From NCBI GenBank assembly GCA_945643635.1, contig CALZFC010000018.1, positions 5,511,001 through 5,575,000 on the forward strand: a stretch of 64,000 nucleotides of DNA. Direction: 5' to 3'. Positions 36,919 to 48,089 of the stretch are shown here, piece by piece. A model generated the notes under the pieces. It ran no database searches. It was given only the letters and a program-made list of their open reading frames with translations, and was not told the DNA's origin. Position 1 is the first letter of the stretch; each line of letters starts with the position of its first letter. The DNA comes from Allodiplogaster sudhausi (taxonomy: Eukaryota > Nematoda > Chromadorea > Rhabditida > Diplogasteridae). The translations under genes were made by a program, and so were the position numbers.

Positions 36919-37640
36919 TCAGAAGAATTCGACTCGTTCCTTCTTCTCGTCTCCTTCTCTCCTGCTCTTCTTCCTCTCTTCTCACTGCCGCTGAAGGCGC
37001 TCTCGCCCGGTCGCTCCTGCAATGAAAAATTATTGCTCTCCTGCAACTCCATTTTCATCATCATTTCGTTCATTCTTGCCTTCATCTCAGTCATTTCATT
37101 CATTATCGTATACTTACTTGCAAAGCTACCTTGCGAAGAAACAATTTCATTATTGTTCTCACCTTCCGGCAGATCCTTGATGACGCCTTCGCCTCTTCTG
37201 TCATCATCCAGCCACGCCTGCTTCACCTGCAACGAATCATTCAACACATTCTCAACTTTCTGGCAGATGCTAATCATGGCATGAAAATACTTCTTACTAT
37301 CTTCGGTTGCCTGGCTCATCATCAAAATAGCAGTATCACAAATCTGAGCATTGGTCGGCTTGGACCCTTGGCTCTTTGCTCGCTCAAAATATCTATGCAT
37401 CGTTTGGCTCACCTGGACATTCTGGAGGAGCACTTCCAGCTCTCTCCTCTTCTCTTCTACTGCCCTTCTGCTCTTCTCTTCCTCGTGGAGCAAGCCGCGC
37501 AGCTCCTTCCTCCTCTTCTCGCTCACTTGCTGCCATTCCAAGGCCATCGCTTCTCTCAGCACGTCCGCGTTGCGCTTCTCTTCGTCTTCTCGCCGCCTCT
37601 TCTCCATTTCGTCATCTTCTTGATCGATTTTGTTCGTCAT
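36852..37640 (-). CDS. Gag N-terminal coiled-coil frame
   Basis: Starting at ATG 37640 (MTNKIDQEDDEMEKRRRED) the frame encodes about 260 residues, highly charged with Glu/Arg/Lys heptad-like stretches (EEKSRRAVEEKRRELEVLLQ) and a later Met/Glu-rich segment. This fits the long coiled coil often found ahead of the capsid domain in retrotransposon gag. It ends out of frame with the capsid frame that overlaps it by 67 bases. The leader from the 5' LTR to ATG is about 566 bases. Confidence 0.65.
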   Translation of the reverse strand: MTNKIDQEDDEMEKRRREDEEKRNADVLREAMALEWQQVSEKRRKELRGLLHEEEKSRRAVEEKRRELEVLLQNVQVSQTMHRYFERAKSQGSKPTNAQICDTAILMMSQATEDSKKYFHAMISICQKVENVLNDSLQVKQAWLDDDRRGEGVIKDLPEGENNNEIVSSQGSFASKYTIMNEMTEMKARMNEMMMKMELQESNNFSLQERPGESAFSGSEKRGRRAGEKETRRRNESNSSECQSDSLFIIGGVRKSKGVVDV

Positions 37641-38206
37641 CTCTCCTGAACGAATCACACGTCAGAATTAGGCGCAACGAAAACAAAACACGCTCCGCAC
37701 ACGATACACGCTTCACAACAACAATCACGCGTCAATTCAATCACCAATAACACGCGCAACACCTTCAATTCGCCGTGATAAACGCGACACACGCGGCTTA
37801 AATTCACTCGGCGTTTCTCAATTCACACCTCGCACACAGCCACTCACACCTCGCGAATCACACCGCCCTCTTCTCCACACCACATAACGCACACGCTCAC
37901 ACCTCGCACCTGAAAAACCCCCCTCTTTCAATTCAGTCGCGCAAAGCCCCCACGCTTTCTCTCGACAGATGCTCCCACAACACTTTCCAGAAGTCCCCTC
38001 ACTTCTTTGACGATCACCAGATGTCGATCACCAGCCACGGACACCAGCTTCTTCCAGCAGACCCCCCTCTGCACACCACCTTCTCGCCCAGCACACAGCT
38101 CAGGAGACCCCCCCTCTCCTCCTTCCTGTAAGACGAAACTAACTCGTCCTTCGCAAGAAGCCGCATCACTGGAAGATCCTCGTCGATTCACACGGTTCGG
38201 CCCCCA

Positions 38207-38584
38207 TGTAATGAAGCTGTCTCGCTTCAATGCTGTCGTGTGGATGTGGAGAAGACGAGAGAAAGGAAACAACAACTCCTTTTATCACCAACTTGGCCTT
38301 TCGGCAACAACTAAAATGGGCAAGGCGAGGGAAACGCAACCGCTCTACAAGAGCTATACCAGGCAGACTAAAGAAGAGCCACCGCTCTCTGAGCGCCTTC
38401 CAAGGCAAACTAAATCATATATTCATAAAAGTCACGAAATGAGAATAAGCTGACGTGTCATAAGAAAGACACCGCTAAATACACACTAGGCATTCTTAGA
38501 ATGCACTATCACTGGCACTACAACTAGAGTGCACTTACGTGGAATGGGAATAAAGGAATGAGGTGGGAGGGGTTCACCGTGACA
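38207..38584 (-). repeat. 5' LTR of the gag-only element
   Basis: 378 bp, nearly identical to 33170-33547. Followed on the minus strand by TGGGGGCCGAACC (from 38206 downwards), compatible with a tRNA primer-binding site since it begins TGG. Confidence 0.93.
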
Positions 38585-39201
38585 CGTAGACGAGCAAAGA
38601 CACGGCAATGGCGCTGAGGGAGATGGAACAGACCTTTTCAACAATTGGTCACTGCAATCGTGGATGTTTAGGCCCAACTACAATATTGAGATAGTTTATA
38701 GCAAGCCACAAGAGTAGAAGAAAACGGAGTAAAGGAGGGGAATAAATAATCTATGTTTTGTACTATGTGGATAACTTCATATTGGCGTAAAACATGTATC
38801 CTGAAAGTTTGAGCGATTTTCTTTCATTAAATTCTGTGCAAAAGTAAAGTGAAATCTGGCGAGTAGAGATTTAGTTACGGTAGGTCAGAGCCGCCCTTTT
38901 ATTTCACATGCTCTCTCGACCGAGCGACAAGGTCGGATACTTCCTTTAAAGAGAAATTATTAAACGAATTCGTCGGTGAGTTGCCGTATTCTTCTCTGGC
39001 AAAAAAGATTTCCTTTTTTTTCTTTTTACTGATAGAACGACAACGACTCCTGTCATCATAACTAACGAATCAGCTAAACTATCGGGAGTATGATGGATGG
39101 GCAGCGGTTATTTGGGCACCAGCCAATTTGGCAGTGGAAAAAATGATATACTTTCACGATTTAAAGGAAGGTGATCACCGAAAAATTATGTGAAATTTCA
39201 A

Positions 39202-41756
39202 ATTGACTTTACGTTGAAGCTCGTCCATGCTGGTTGACTTTACGTTGAAGCTCGTCCATGCTGGTTGACTTTACGTTGACGCTCGTCCATGCTGCTTGAC
39301 TTTACGTTGACGCTCGTCCATGCTGCTTGACTTTAAGTTTACGCTCGTCCATGCTGGTTGACTTTACGTTGACGCTCGTCCATGCTGGTTGACTTTACGT
39401 TGACGCTCGTCCATGCTGGTTGACTTTACGTTGACGCTCGTCCATGCTGGTTGACTTTACGTTTACGCTCGTCCATGCTGGTTGACTTTACGTTGACGCT
39501 CGTCCATGCTGGTTGACTTTACGTTGACGCTCGTCCATGCTGGTTGACTTTACGTTGACGCTCGTCCATGCTGGTTGACTTTAAGTTTACGCTCGTCCAT
39601 GCTGGTTGACTTTACGTTGACGCTCGTCCATGCTGGTTGACTTTACGTTGACGCTCGTCCATGCTGGTTGACTTTACGTTGACGCTCGTCCATGCTGGTT
39701 GACTTTACGTTGATGCTCGTCCATGCTGGTTGACTTTACGTTGACGCTCGTCCATGCTGGTTGACTTTACGGTGACGCTCGTCCATGCTGGTTGACTTTA
39801 CGTTGACGCTCGTATATGCTGGTTGAGCCGCTTGTCCATGCTGCTTGACTTTACGTTGACGCTCGTCCATGCTGGTTGACTTTACGTTGACGCTCGTCCA
39901 TGCTGGTTGACTTTACGTTGACGCTCGTCCATGCTGCTTGACTTTACGTTGACGCTCGTCCATGCTGCTTGACTTTACGTTGACGCTCGTCCATGCTGGT
40001 TGAGACGCTCGTCCATGCTGCTTGACTTTACGTTGACGCTCGTCCATGCTGGTTGACTTTACGTTGACGCTCGTCCATGATGGTTGACTTAACGTTGACG
40101 CTCGTCCATGCTGCTTGACTTTACGTTGACGCTCGTCCATCTGCTTGACTTTACGTTGACGCTCGTCCATGCTGGTTGACTTTACGTTGACGCTCGTCCA
40201 TGCTGGTTGAGACGCTCGTCCATGCTGCTTGACTTTACGAGACGCTCGTCCATGCTGGTTGATTTTACGTTGACGCTCGTCCGTGCTGGTTGACTTTACG
40301 TTGGCGCTCGTCCATGCTGGTTGACTTTACGTTGACGCTCGTCCATCTGCTTGACTTTACGTTGATGCTCGTCCATGCTGGTTGACTTTACGTTGACGCT
40401 CGTCCATGCTGCTTGACTTTATGTTGACGCTCGTCCATGCTGGTTGGCTTTACGTTGACGCTCGTCCATGCTGGTTGACTTTACGTTGACGCTCGTCCAT
40501 GCTGCTTGACTTTACGTTGACGCTCGTCCATGCTGGTTGACTTTACGTTGACGCTCGTCCATGCTGCTTGACTTTACGTTGACGCTCGTCCATGCTGCTT
40601 GACTTTACGTTGATGCTCGTCCATGCTGGTTGACTTTACGTTGACGCTCGTCCATGCTGGTTGACTTTACGGAGACGCTCGTCCATGCTGCTTGACTTTA
40701 CGTTGACGCTCGTCCATCTGCTTGACTTTACGTTGACGCTCGTCCATGCTGGTTGACTTTACGTTGACGCTCGTCCATGCTGGTTGAGACGCTCGTCCAT
40801 GCTGCTTGACTTTACGAGACGCTCGTCCATGCTGGTTGATTTTACGTTGACGCTCGTCCGTGCTGGTTGACTTTACGTTGGCGCTCGTCCATGCTGGTTG
40901 ACTTTACGTTGACGCTCGTCCATCTGCTTGACTTTACGTTGATGCTCGTCCATGCTGGTTGACTTTACGTTGACGCTCGTCCATGCTGCTTGACTTTATG
41001 TTGACGCTCGTCCATGCTGGTTGGCTTTACGTTGACGCTCGTCCATGCTGGTTGACTTTACGTTGACGCTCGTCCATGCTGCTTGACTTTACGTTGACGC
41101 TCGTCCATGCTGGTTGACTTTACGTTGACGCTCGTCCATGCTGCTTGACTTTACGTTGACGCTCGTCCATGCTGCTTGACTTTACGTTGATGCTCGTCCA
41201 TGCTGGTTGACTTTACGTTGACGCTCGTCCATGCTGGTTGACTTTACGGAGACGCTCGTCCATGCTGGTTGACTTTACGTTGACACTCGTCCATGCTGGT
41301 TGACTTTACGTTGACGCTCGTCCATGCTGGTTGACTTTCGTTGACGCTCGTCCATGCTGGTTGACTTTACGTTGACGCTCGTCCATGCTGGTTGAGCCGC
41401 TCGTCCATGCTGCTTGACTTTACGTTGACGCTCGTCCATGCTGGTTGACTTTACGTTGTCGCTCGTCCATGCTGGTTGACTTTACGTTTACGCTCGTCCA
41501 TGCTGATTGACTTTACGTTTACGCTCGTCTATGCTGGTTGACTTTACATTTACGCTCGTCTATGCTGGTTGCCTTTACGTTTACGCTCATCTATGCTGGT
41601 TGACTGAGTTTACGCTCATTTATGCTGGTTGACTTTACGTTTACGTTCGTCTATGCTGGTTGACTTTACGTTTACGCTCTTCTATGCTGGTTGACTTTAC
41701 GTTCACGCTCTTCTATGCTGGTTGACTTTACGTTCACGCTCGTCTATGTTTATCTT
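39202..41756. repeat. 31-bp satellite array
   Basis: About 2.55 kb of a 31-bp unit (TTGACTTTACGTTGACGCTC plus GTCCATGCTGG), roughly 80 copies. Variants include CTGCTTGAC, GAAGCTCG and TTTACGCTCG forms; the right end decays into CGTTTACGCTCGTCTATG units. A higher-order duplication of 577 bp is visible: 40097-40673 repeats as 40674-41250, including the rare units TTTACGAGACGCTCG and CGTTGGCGCTCG. Because 31 is not a multiple of 3 there is no long frame, and the MDERQRKVKQ-type peptides are artefacts. Confidence 0.97.
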
Positions 41757-43075
41757 TATTTATTTATCTACATCGATTAAGATGTGACAACACTTGCAGA
41801 GATGTAACGTGACCGGAAAAAAATAGCACGATATGAAATAAAAATAGGAGAGAATGGCATGAAATGAAAGTGAGGAGAGAATGTAAATATATGTGTGACT
41901 AGCCACTTAGCAAGAGGGGATGGGAAGGGGAAAGGGCATCAGCAATGGCACCTGAGCGGGGAGGACGAGGTCCCGCGGAATGGGGTGGAGGAATCCCCAG
42001 GGCTGGCAAGACCCAATTGAGTGTGCTTGGAGGGAGAGCACAAGTAGGATGCCAAAGCCATCAGCTGAGGAAGGGTCGAATGGAGATGGGCTGACAATGA
42101 GTGTAATGCATAAATGAGTGTAATGCATAGATATATTGATGATATAAATTTAGAACTATAACATGACACAATTCTAGCAAAGGAAGAGCAAGTATAATAT
42201 CTCTAAACTTATTTACAGAGGTGGCCGAAGTAGCAATATGAAGCAATTTCTTATAGAGACGGGCTGTGCGTATTGAGAAAGAGTTCTCGGTAGACAAGAA
42301 CGAATTGGTCTGATATGAAAGTTAAATGAGGATAACCATCCGTTACACTGTTTAAACATATAAAACATACTAATCGGGAGATCAACGATACCATGTAGCA
42401 ATTTGAAACAATAAGTCAAATCAAGAACGATACGACGAAGCAAGAGAGATTTCATATTATACATAACTAGTCTATTAGAATAAGAAGGCAACTGAGAGTG
42501 AGAAATAAAGGTTCTTGAGCATCTAATATGAAGAAGGCGAGAGAATGTGTGCTGGACTTGTTCTAATTTTCTAATAAGGCACTTTTTAGAAGGAGACCAG
42601 ACCGTGGAAGAAAACTCAAGGATTGGTCGCACATAGACATTATAACAGAATATGTATAGATTCGGTAACGATGAGCAGAAAATACGGAAAAGAGAGAATA
42701 CTTTGAATAGAGCTCTACGACAGATTCATTCAATATGATGAGAGAAAGACATGAGAGGATCAATAAGAACTCCCAGATCACGAACGTAAGAACCAGAAGG
42801 CGAGAATGGCAAGGAAGCAGTGACATGGTAAGGGAGGTGGGGATTGTTTTTTCCTAGGCGGAGAACCGTGCACTTTTTGTGCGCGATTTTGAGCTGCCAT
42901 TTTGTGCAGTAGGACTCGAATAGAATAGCGGCTTGAGAAAGTTGGGTATGGGGGAGGAGAGAGATTTTTGTATCAAAAGTAGTGTGGAGTTTTACGTCAT
43001 CAGCAAAAAGAGAGCATTTTACAAGGGGGAGACTGGCAAAAGCAGATGGTAGATCGGCAAGAAAAATGTTACGCT
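41757..43075 (-). mobile_element. 5'-truncated non-LTR retrotransposon (reverse transcriptase C-terminal part)
   Basis: On the minus strand the segment encodes FLADLPSAFASLPLVKCSLF followed by the catalytic ADD motif (42996-43004), then KIAHKKCTVLRLG, YVRDLGVLIDPLMSFSHHI, NVYVRPILEFSSTVWSP and LIRKLEQVQ. This is the classic order of a CR1/Jockey-type reverse transcriptase from the palm to the thumb. One TGA (42726-42728) and a frameshift near 42300 interrupt it. Endonuclease and fingers are missing, so it was 5' truncated at insertion. The 3' end (about 41760) is ATAAATAAATAAAG-like. It sits between the main satellite array and a degenerate satellite piece. Confidence 0.88.
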
Positions 43076-43235
43076 TATTTACGCTGCTTGAATGAACATT
43101 TACGCTCGTTTATGCTGGTTGAATGACTGTTTACGCTCGCTTACGCCGGTTGAACGAAGTACGTTTATACTTGTTTACGATGGTTGAATGAACGTGTTTA
43201 CTACACTTGTTTACACTGGTTGAATGAACGTTTAA
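43076..43235. repeat. Degenerate satellite continuation
   Basis: Units such as TTTACGCTCGTTTATGCTGG and TTGAATGA resemble the decayed right end of the 31-bp array. The non-LTR element therefore inserted inside, or at the decaying edge of, the satellite. Confidence 0.7.
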
Positions 43236-43369
43236 AGCAAATGTTTATTTGCTTGCATATCTGTACATAGATGTACATACTTATTTTCGAATGAAATATG
43301 TCAAATTTTACGATGCCGAGTTTGTCCAAATCTGGAAAATTTGAACGAGAACAATGTTTATGTGTCATT

Positions 43370-43589
43370 TTAGGTCATGCAGAACAGGAAAAAGGCGGAC
43401 AAAGACATGGTTATGACGTTAAAGATCTTTGCGGCAGCAGGTCCCTGCAATCGTGGATGTTTATGAAAAATGGCTCTGTTTGTGGTTAGTCTCAAGAGTA
43501 GAAAAAGACGGATTTTAATCCGTCAGAGATTATTAAACTAATTTCTCACGACGCCGTTGGAATTCGACGATGAGTACTCATCTTCTTTT
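43370..43589 (-). pseudogene. CYNW-stalk family copy 9, last two exons
   Basis: Exon 7 (43589-43550, 40 bases as in copy 10) encodes KEDEYSSSNSNGV with donor GTGAGA. The last exon (43444-43370) follows GATTGCAG and encodes GPAAAKIFNVITMSLSAFFL and FCMT before TAA, a plausible membrane helix with almost no tail. Phase joins correctly. I found no stalk, Cys or signal exons in 43600-44790, so this is a 3' fragment unless distant exons exist. Confidence 0.7.
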
Positions 43590-44795
43590 CTGAAAAAAAA
43601 AGTTTTAATTATGAAGAAATCTTTTTTTTTTTAACAGAGTTTATTCAGCAAGCCAAACCCAATTTTTATTTGTTAAAGAAAAAATATGTATAAAAAGGGC
43701 CCGAACATCGTCGAAGATGCACTTGGATCGGTTTTTGCAGAGATGGTCGCACATTCAACAGTTCCATGACTGGGAAACATTAAAGACCTCGTCTGTTTCA
43801 GCATACAATAGCTCATTGGAAAGATAATTTTTTGCTCTACAACTTAAGATAGAAAACCCATGTGTTTTTTCCATATAAGAGAATGGCCCCTCTCCAAAGT
43901 CTAGAGGCCGCTGAGACCGTAAAAGTGAATATTTTCAAATTCTACTTTAATAGCTTTATAAAGCAATATCTTGTCTATTTATGACACAATTTTCACGAAT
44001 ATTGCTTTACTGCTTGCGAAACAGCGAACGCGAATGTGCGACCATCTCTGCAAGTTTCATCGGGCTCTCGAATTTTAAACATCGCACAGCTCGCTAAAAT
44101 GGCGATTTTAAACTCCCGGACCCATTCCAATCGTTTCGCCGTGTTAAAAAGTACCTACAAAGAGCTTTTGAGCGAAATCTAATTTTTCCGGGTCCCCGGC
44201 TCTTTGGCTTCCTTACGATTCTCTCGCAAATTGCGTCATATACGCGTGAAGAAAAGGTCCATATTGATCATCCTTTAATCAGGGAAACTATCCTTACATT
44301 CTCCACATTTTTTAAAGCTATGCTTTACTCCTAATTCATTTTTAGCAAAAATGTTCATTTCTCCATCTCCCTCATTTTATCGCTCACTCTATCCTCGCCT
44401 TTTCTCTAAAATTGTGATGCCCTTTCACTGCCGAATCAGACTTGCATTCTACTTTCCACTGTGTCTGAAGAGCTTTTCGATACATCGCCAATTTGTATTC
44501 AAGCTTGAGAGCCAAAAGATGAAACACATTTCTGCACAGTTATTCGGTCTGCAAGAAACGAGTGATATACATCTATTTTTGCATGATTTTCAATCTGTCC
44601 TAATTTCAATTCAAATTTTTAAAAGAAATTCATTTATCCATGTAATTGTGAGCATGCATAGGTGACTATGAAACAACATGAACGAGTAAAAAGGAGTTGA
44701 CGAGATCGAAATGTGAGAGGAGAACATGACCGGGGGATTAAAAGAAGGGATTGACCAAATCAATAATTGACAAAGATCGATTGGTCTGCGTTCTC
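43590..44795. other. Intergenic, no gene seen
   Basis: No family exon or known motif recognised on either strand. The region includes moderately GC-balanced, non-repetitive sequence. A 104-codon + frame at 44351 has no motif. Confidence 0.5.
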
Positions 44796-46466
44796 TCAAA
44801 TGGTGTTCTTGGGACGCTTCTCGATCCATTCCTTGATCTTGGGCAGCGAATGAATCTTCTTCTGATGGTTACGAACCTCAAAGTAAACACGTACGATATT
44901 TGAAACAATATTTATATTTTACTTATTTCATTATTTTTTTCTCGACCTTTTCGATTAATGGTAACTGTTAGCTCATTTATTTGTTTCTCATAAGGACGTG
45001 ACGAAACAAGAAGTCAATTAGTTATATGAAACTTACATTTTTTCGTTCTCTGCCTCCCTGTCACTCTCTGTTTCCCACGTTCTCTCCAATTTCACCTACG
45101 AAGCTTCCTTGGCAGGTGTAATTGCACTATTCGCTATATATACATATATTTCCAGCAAGAGATATCAACTCTCGTCCCACATGCATTCTTGATTAGTGTC
45201 CTTTATGTGTTGATGCTAGAACGACACTGAACAAACCATGCCAGCAAAACGTACTATTTTTTGTAACATTTTTTGAATTCCCTCAAAAAATTTTTTTTAA
45301 TTTCCCGCCAGAATCATTGTTATGTCGATCGAATTTTATCAATTGATTATTGCTCGATAACTAATAAATTACATACCTCTGGATACGCGTCGAGGAAGCC
45401 GGGCAGGCGATCTTGGAGCACTTCGACATGCTGCGCAATGAAGAGATCGGCAAAGGTCAGGCCGCCACCGACCAAGAAACCATTCTTGTTCTTCACCAGC
45501 TGCTTCGTCACGATTGTGAAGAACTTGTCGCGTGCCGGCCCGCCGTGCTCAGCAAGGAGCGCGTCCTGTAAATGGTAAATATTAATATATATATATATTT
45601 ATATATTTTTTCAAATATAGTAAAATAAGTCCCAAACAAATTCCTCTATCCTTCCACCTTTACTTTTAATTTCGTCCGAAAGTTTCGCGGAATGTCTAGA
45701 TGAGACAAAAAAAAACTCCATTTTCTCCCGTGGCTATACATTCAACACGGAACAAGATAAAATAAATCCCTAGTTTTCGTCGACAAAATTGTATATCTAA
45801 AAAGACAAGAAAGAAGAAAGAAATGATCCGTTTCGAAACCTTGTCTCCCTCGCGAAATCCTAGAGCGACATAGCCGTACTTGTTGAAGTCGACGAGGTAG
45901 TCCTTGAACTGATCGACGAAGGCGTCCACGGTCGCTGCGTCCAGGTCCGTCTTGCCGGCCAGGTCTCAAATATTATTTTTGTTTCTTTTTATAAAGGTTC
46001 CCTCCTGACCCCTCCCCCCCCCCCTCCATGCATGGCATTTCCATAATTTGCAAAAAATACATATTTATCAGACTCAAATATTACTTATGCAGGATAAACC
46101 ATGTAAAATATTACAGCTATTTAACATTTTTTTCTCTCAATTTTTCGCTCATGTAAAAAACAATTACCTACCGAATTTTTTAGCGAGAAAGCGTGCGATG
46201 GCTGCTGACTGTGGAATCGGCTTTCCGTCCACTTCGAGCACGGGCAGTGTGCCAAAGGGTGTTTCTGTAATTTGAATGTGTTTTGGCGGGAAATTTAAAT
46301 ATGTTTTGGAGGGAAATTCAAAATATAAATTACTCGGTTTGAGCGTCTGCCATTCCTCCTTGGTCACGCGCACGTCCTCGTAGGGCTGTCCGGCGTGCAC
46401 AAAGATCTGGCGAGAGACCTCGGCGATGCCCTTGGCGTCAAAGTAGGTCAACTTGTAAGAGGGCAT
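44796..46466 (-). CDS. Glutathione S-transferase, sigma class, 206 aa
   Basis: Five exons join to 621 bases: 46466-46334, 46264-46172, 45964-45840, 45565-45377, 44876-44796. The protein starts MPSYKLTYFDAKGIAE, with the sigma-class catalytic Tyr at position 8 that activates the glutathione thiol. TPFGTLPVLEVDGKPIPQSA carries the cis-Pro (LPVLEVDG) and the Gln-Ser of the glutathione site, followed by AIARFLAKKFG. The C-terminal helical domain holds KNGFLVGGGLTFADLFIAQH, the LTxAD folding motif. It ends IKEWIEKRPKNTI. Length equals that usual for nematode GSTs (about 206-208). Acts in the cytosol in detoxification or prostaglandin-type isomerisation. Exon 3 and exon 5 use TTTGAG acceptors, slightly unusual. 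No damage is visible. Confidence 0.95.
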
Positions 46467-47944
46467 GTTTACTTTGGCGAGCAGAAGTAGTCAACCTGCA
46501 AAAGTGCATGTGTACTTTGATGGACTTAGATCAACCTGCAAAGTACATGCGTATTTCCACGGCTCTCCACCCGCGCTAATAAAACTTGGTCATCGTGGGC
46601 TGCTAGGACGCAGGAAAAATGAGGTTCAAAGCAAAATAGCGCGACAATTTAGAATTGAATGTTGGGTAGGCGGAGGAGGTAATATACTGTAGATCCGAAG
46701 AGTACAAACTGCAGATTCCATCTATTGGGCTTGCAGTCGGTAAAAACAGTAGCGGCAGCGAGTAAACATGCATCGGTGAATGATTTATCGTATTGGCCAC
46801 GAGCGGCTTTTTACATATGTATTTAAGCGTGTAGGGCCGTGCTTTGGTGGAAAACTAGGTCATCTTATAGAGTACAAGGAGAGGGGAGGGGCGAATGTAG
46901 AGAAACTGCCTCGTAGTCGACAGAGTGCAAGACTGGCTTATATCAGCACTATTCCGAGGCCTTTTATAGACGCCACTTTTTCTCCGCCTCTTTTGTTGAC
47001 TTCAAACTAGAAGAGTGTTGAAGTGGATGTTGAAAAGCGCCATGTGTATGTATATAGAATAGTATGTAGCCTGTACATATGTATACATACAATATACTTT
47101 TGTTTGCGCAAAGAACTCGTGTAGTGTGTAGGACTAAGTTGAAACATATAGACTCCAGCAGCAAGGATAGAAACAAGAGACTAGAGAAATGTTACTGCTG
47201 GATGATTTCGTTACTTCGGAAACACGAGACTTGCCGCGTCCAGTCGCGACTATGAAAAAGGTGAGAGTAGAAGAAGAGAAAGATAGAGAGAGCGAAGGAA
47301 AGAGTAAGAAAGAGACAGAGAAAGAGAGAGAGCGAGAAAGAGAGAGAGTGAGAGAGTAAGAAAGAGACAGAGAGCTCGAGAATTTTTAAGAAAAAAAAAT
47401 AATAAAAAAATTTCAGGGCCCATGCCTGAACAGAAGTCGGGGGCAGAAGTTGTCTGCTTCCTGATGTTCTGGAAATTTATGGGAGATGTAGCGGAGTACG
47501 GCTTCTGCCGCAATCTCTTGGAGATTTAATGGCCAGGTGGCTGAAGTAAGCCCCATAAGCAATATTATGAAAAGTTCCAGGAGCGTGGGACCCCTTTTGT
47601 ATTCTTCTCGTATGTTTTAAATTGCTTGGCGTTCTAAGCCTAGTTTTTTTTAAAACTAAAATGTGAATAATGAAATTGTTTCTTTTCTTGATTCGCATTT
47701 TAGGAATAAATATCTACGACTAAGGTATGGTTATTTTTATTTATTTACATACATAGTTTCATGAATAGTCATATTCTCGAAAACATGCACAATTCTGTTT
47801 TGTGATCACCAGAGAATGATTTATTCTATAATGATCGCTTTACAATTAGGTGGAATCTGTTCAATAGGGCAAGTTATGATTGCATGCAAGATTTGAAGAA
47901 CTCTCAAAGCGCGCACTTTAGAAACTGTTGCTATTCATTGATCA
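46467..47944. other. Intergenic: GST upstream region, (GA)n tract
   Basis: Directly upstream of the GST start, a short direct repeat (CAACCTGCAAA, AGTAGTCAACC-like) occurs at 46490-46550. A GA-rich tract lies at 47267-47375. From about 47700 the sequence is the upstream block shared with the end of the window (see 63700-64000). No gene seen. Confidence 0.6.
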
Positions 47945-48089
47945 TTTTACTCAACTATCCCCTCCGTGCTTAGTTGGCTCATCCGAGCCTCTCCTCCCAT
48001 TCTCCGTCTTTCCCTCTCCTCCCTTTCCACTCCGAGTTCCTATCATTCCCCATTTTTCTCTCTTTCTCTGTCTCTCCCTCGCTCGTCCG

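Larger units (their letters stand above)
33170..38584 (-). mobile_element. LTR retrotransposon, gag only, 5415 bp
   Basis: Two direct repeats of exactly 378 bp (33170-33547 and 38207-38584) start TG and end CA, and I count about seven differences. They are flanked by the 4-bp target-site duplication CGTA (33166-33169, 38585-38588). On the minus strand a primer-binding-like TGGGGGCCGAACC follows the 5' LTR directly and a purine tract AGTAGGAGGGGGA precedes the 3' LTR. Coding capacity is limited to gag-like frames; no protease, reverse transcriptase, RNase H or integrase was found. It is therefore a non-autonomous element, recently inserted, probably mobilised by a Gypsy- or BEL-type relative. 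Confidence 0.93.
33134..38995 (-). pseudogene. CYNW-stalk family copy 8, membrane exon split by LTR element
   Basis: Exon 7 of the family is at 38995-38966 (EEYGNSPTNS). The membrane exon starts near 38650 after GATTGCAG and runs to 38585 with codons for CSISLSAIAVSLLVY. It is cut by the LTR element 33170-38584 and resumes at 33169 with codons for LFGLLKWRA and a stop at 33134. Both parts match the last exon of copy 10 (IAVSLLVYVLFGLLK). The 3' flank also matches copy 10 (words AACATCGAAAAAGTCTATAT). Besides the insertion, the first codon of the last exon reads TGA and exon 7 is 10 bases short, so the copy was probably already degenerate. No 5' exons are seen up to the satellite at 39202. Confidence 0.75.

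Noticed and set aside
39913..40170. 85-codon frame of MDERQRKVKQ repeats
   Set aside because: It arises from the 31-bp satellite; the frame is not kept because 31 is not divisible by 3.
39202..41756. CRISPR-like array
   Set aside because: Units are contiguous with no spacers and the genome is eukaryotic; it is a satellite.
47470..47640. Possible reverse transcriptase tail on the minus strand
   Set aside because: Words such as GTFHNIAYGAYFSHLA did not match a reverse transcriptase block order; too short to call.
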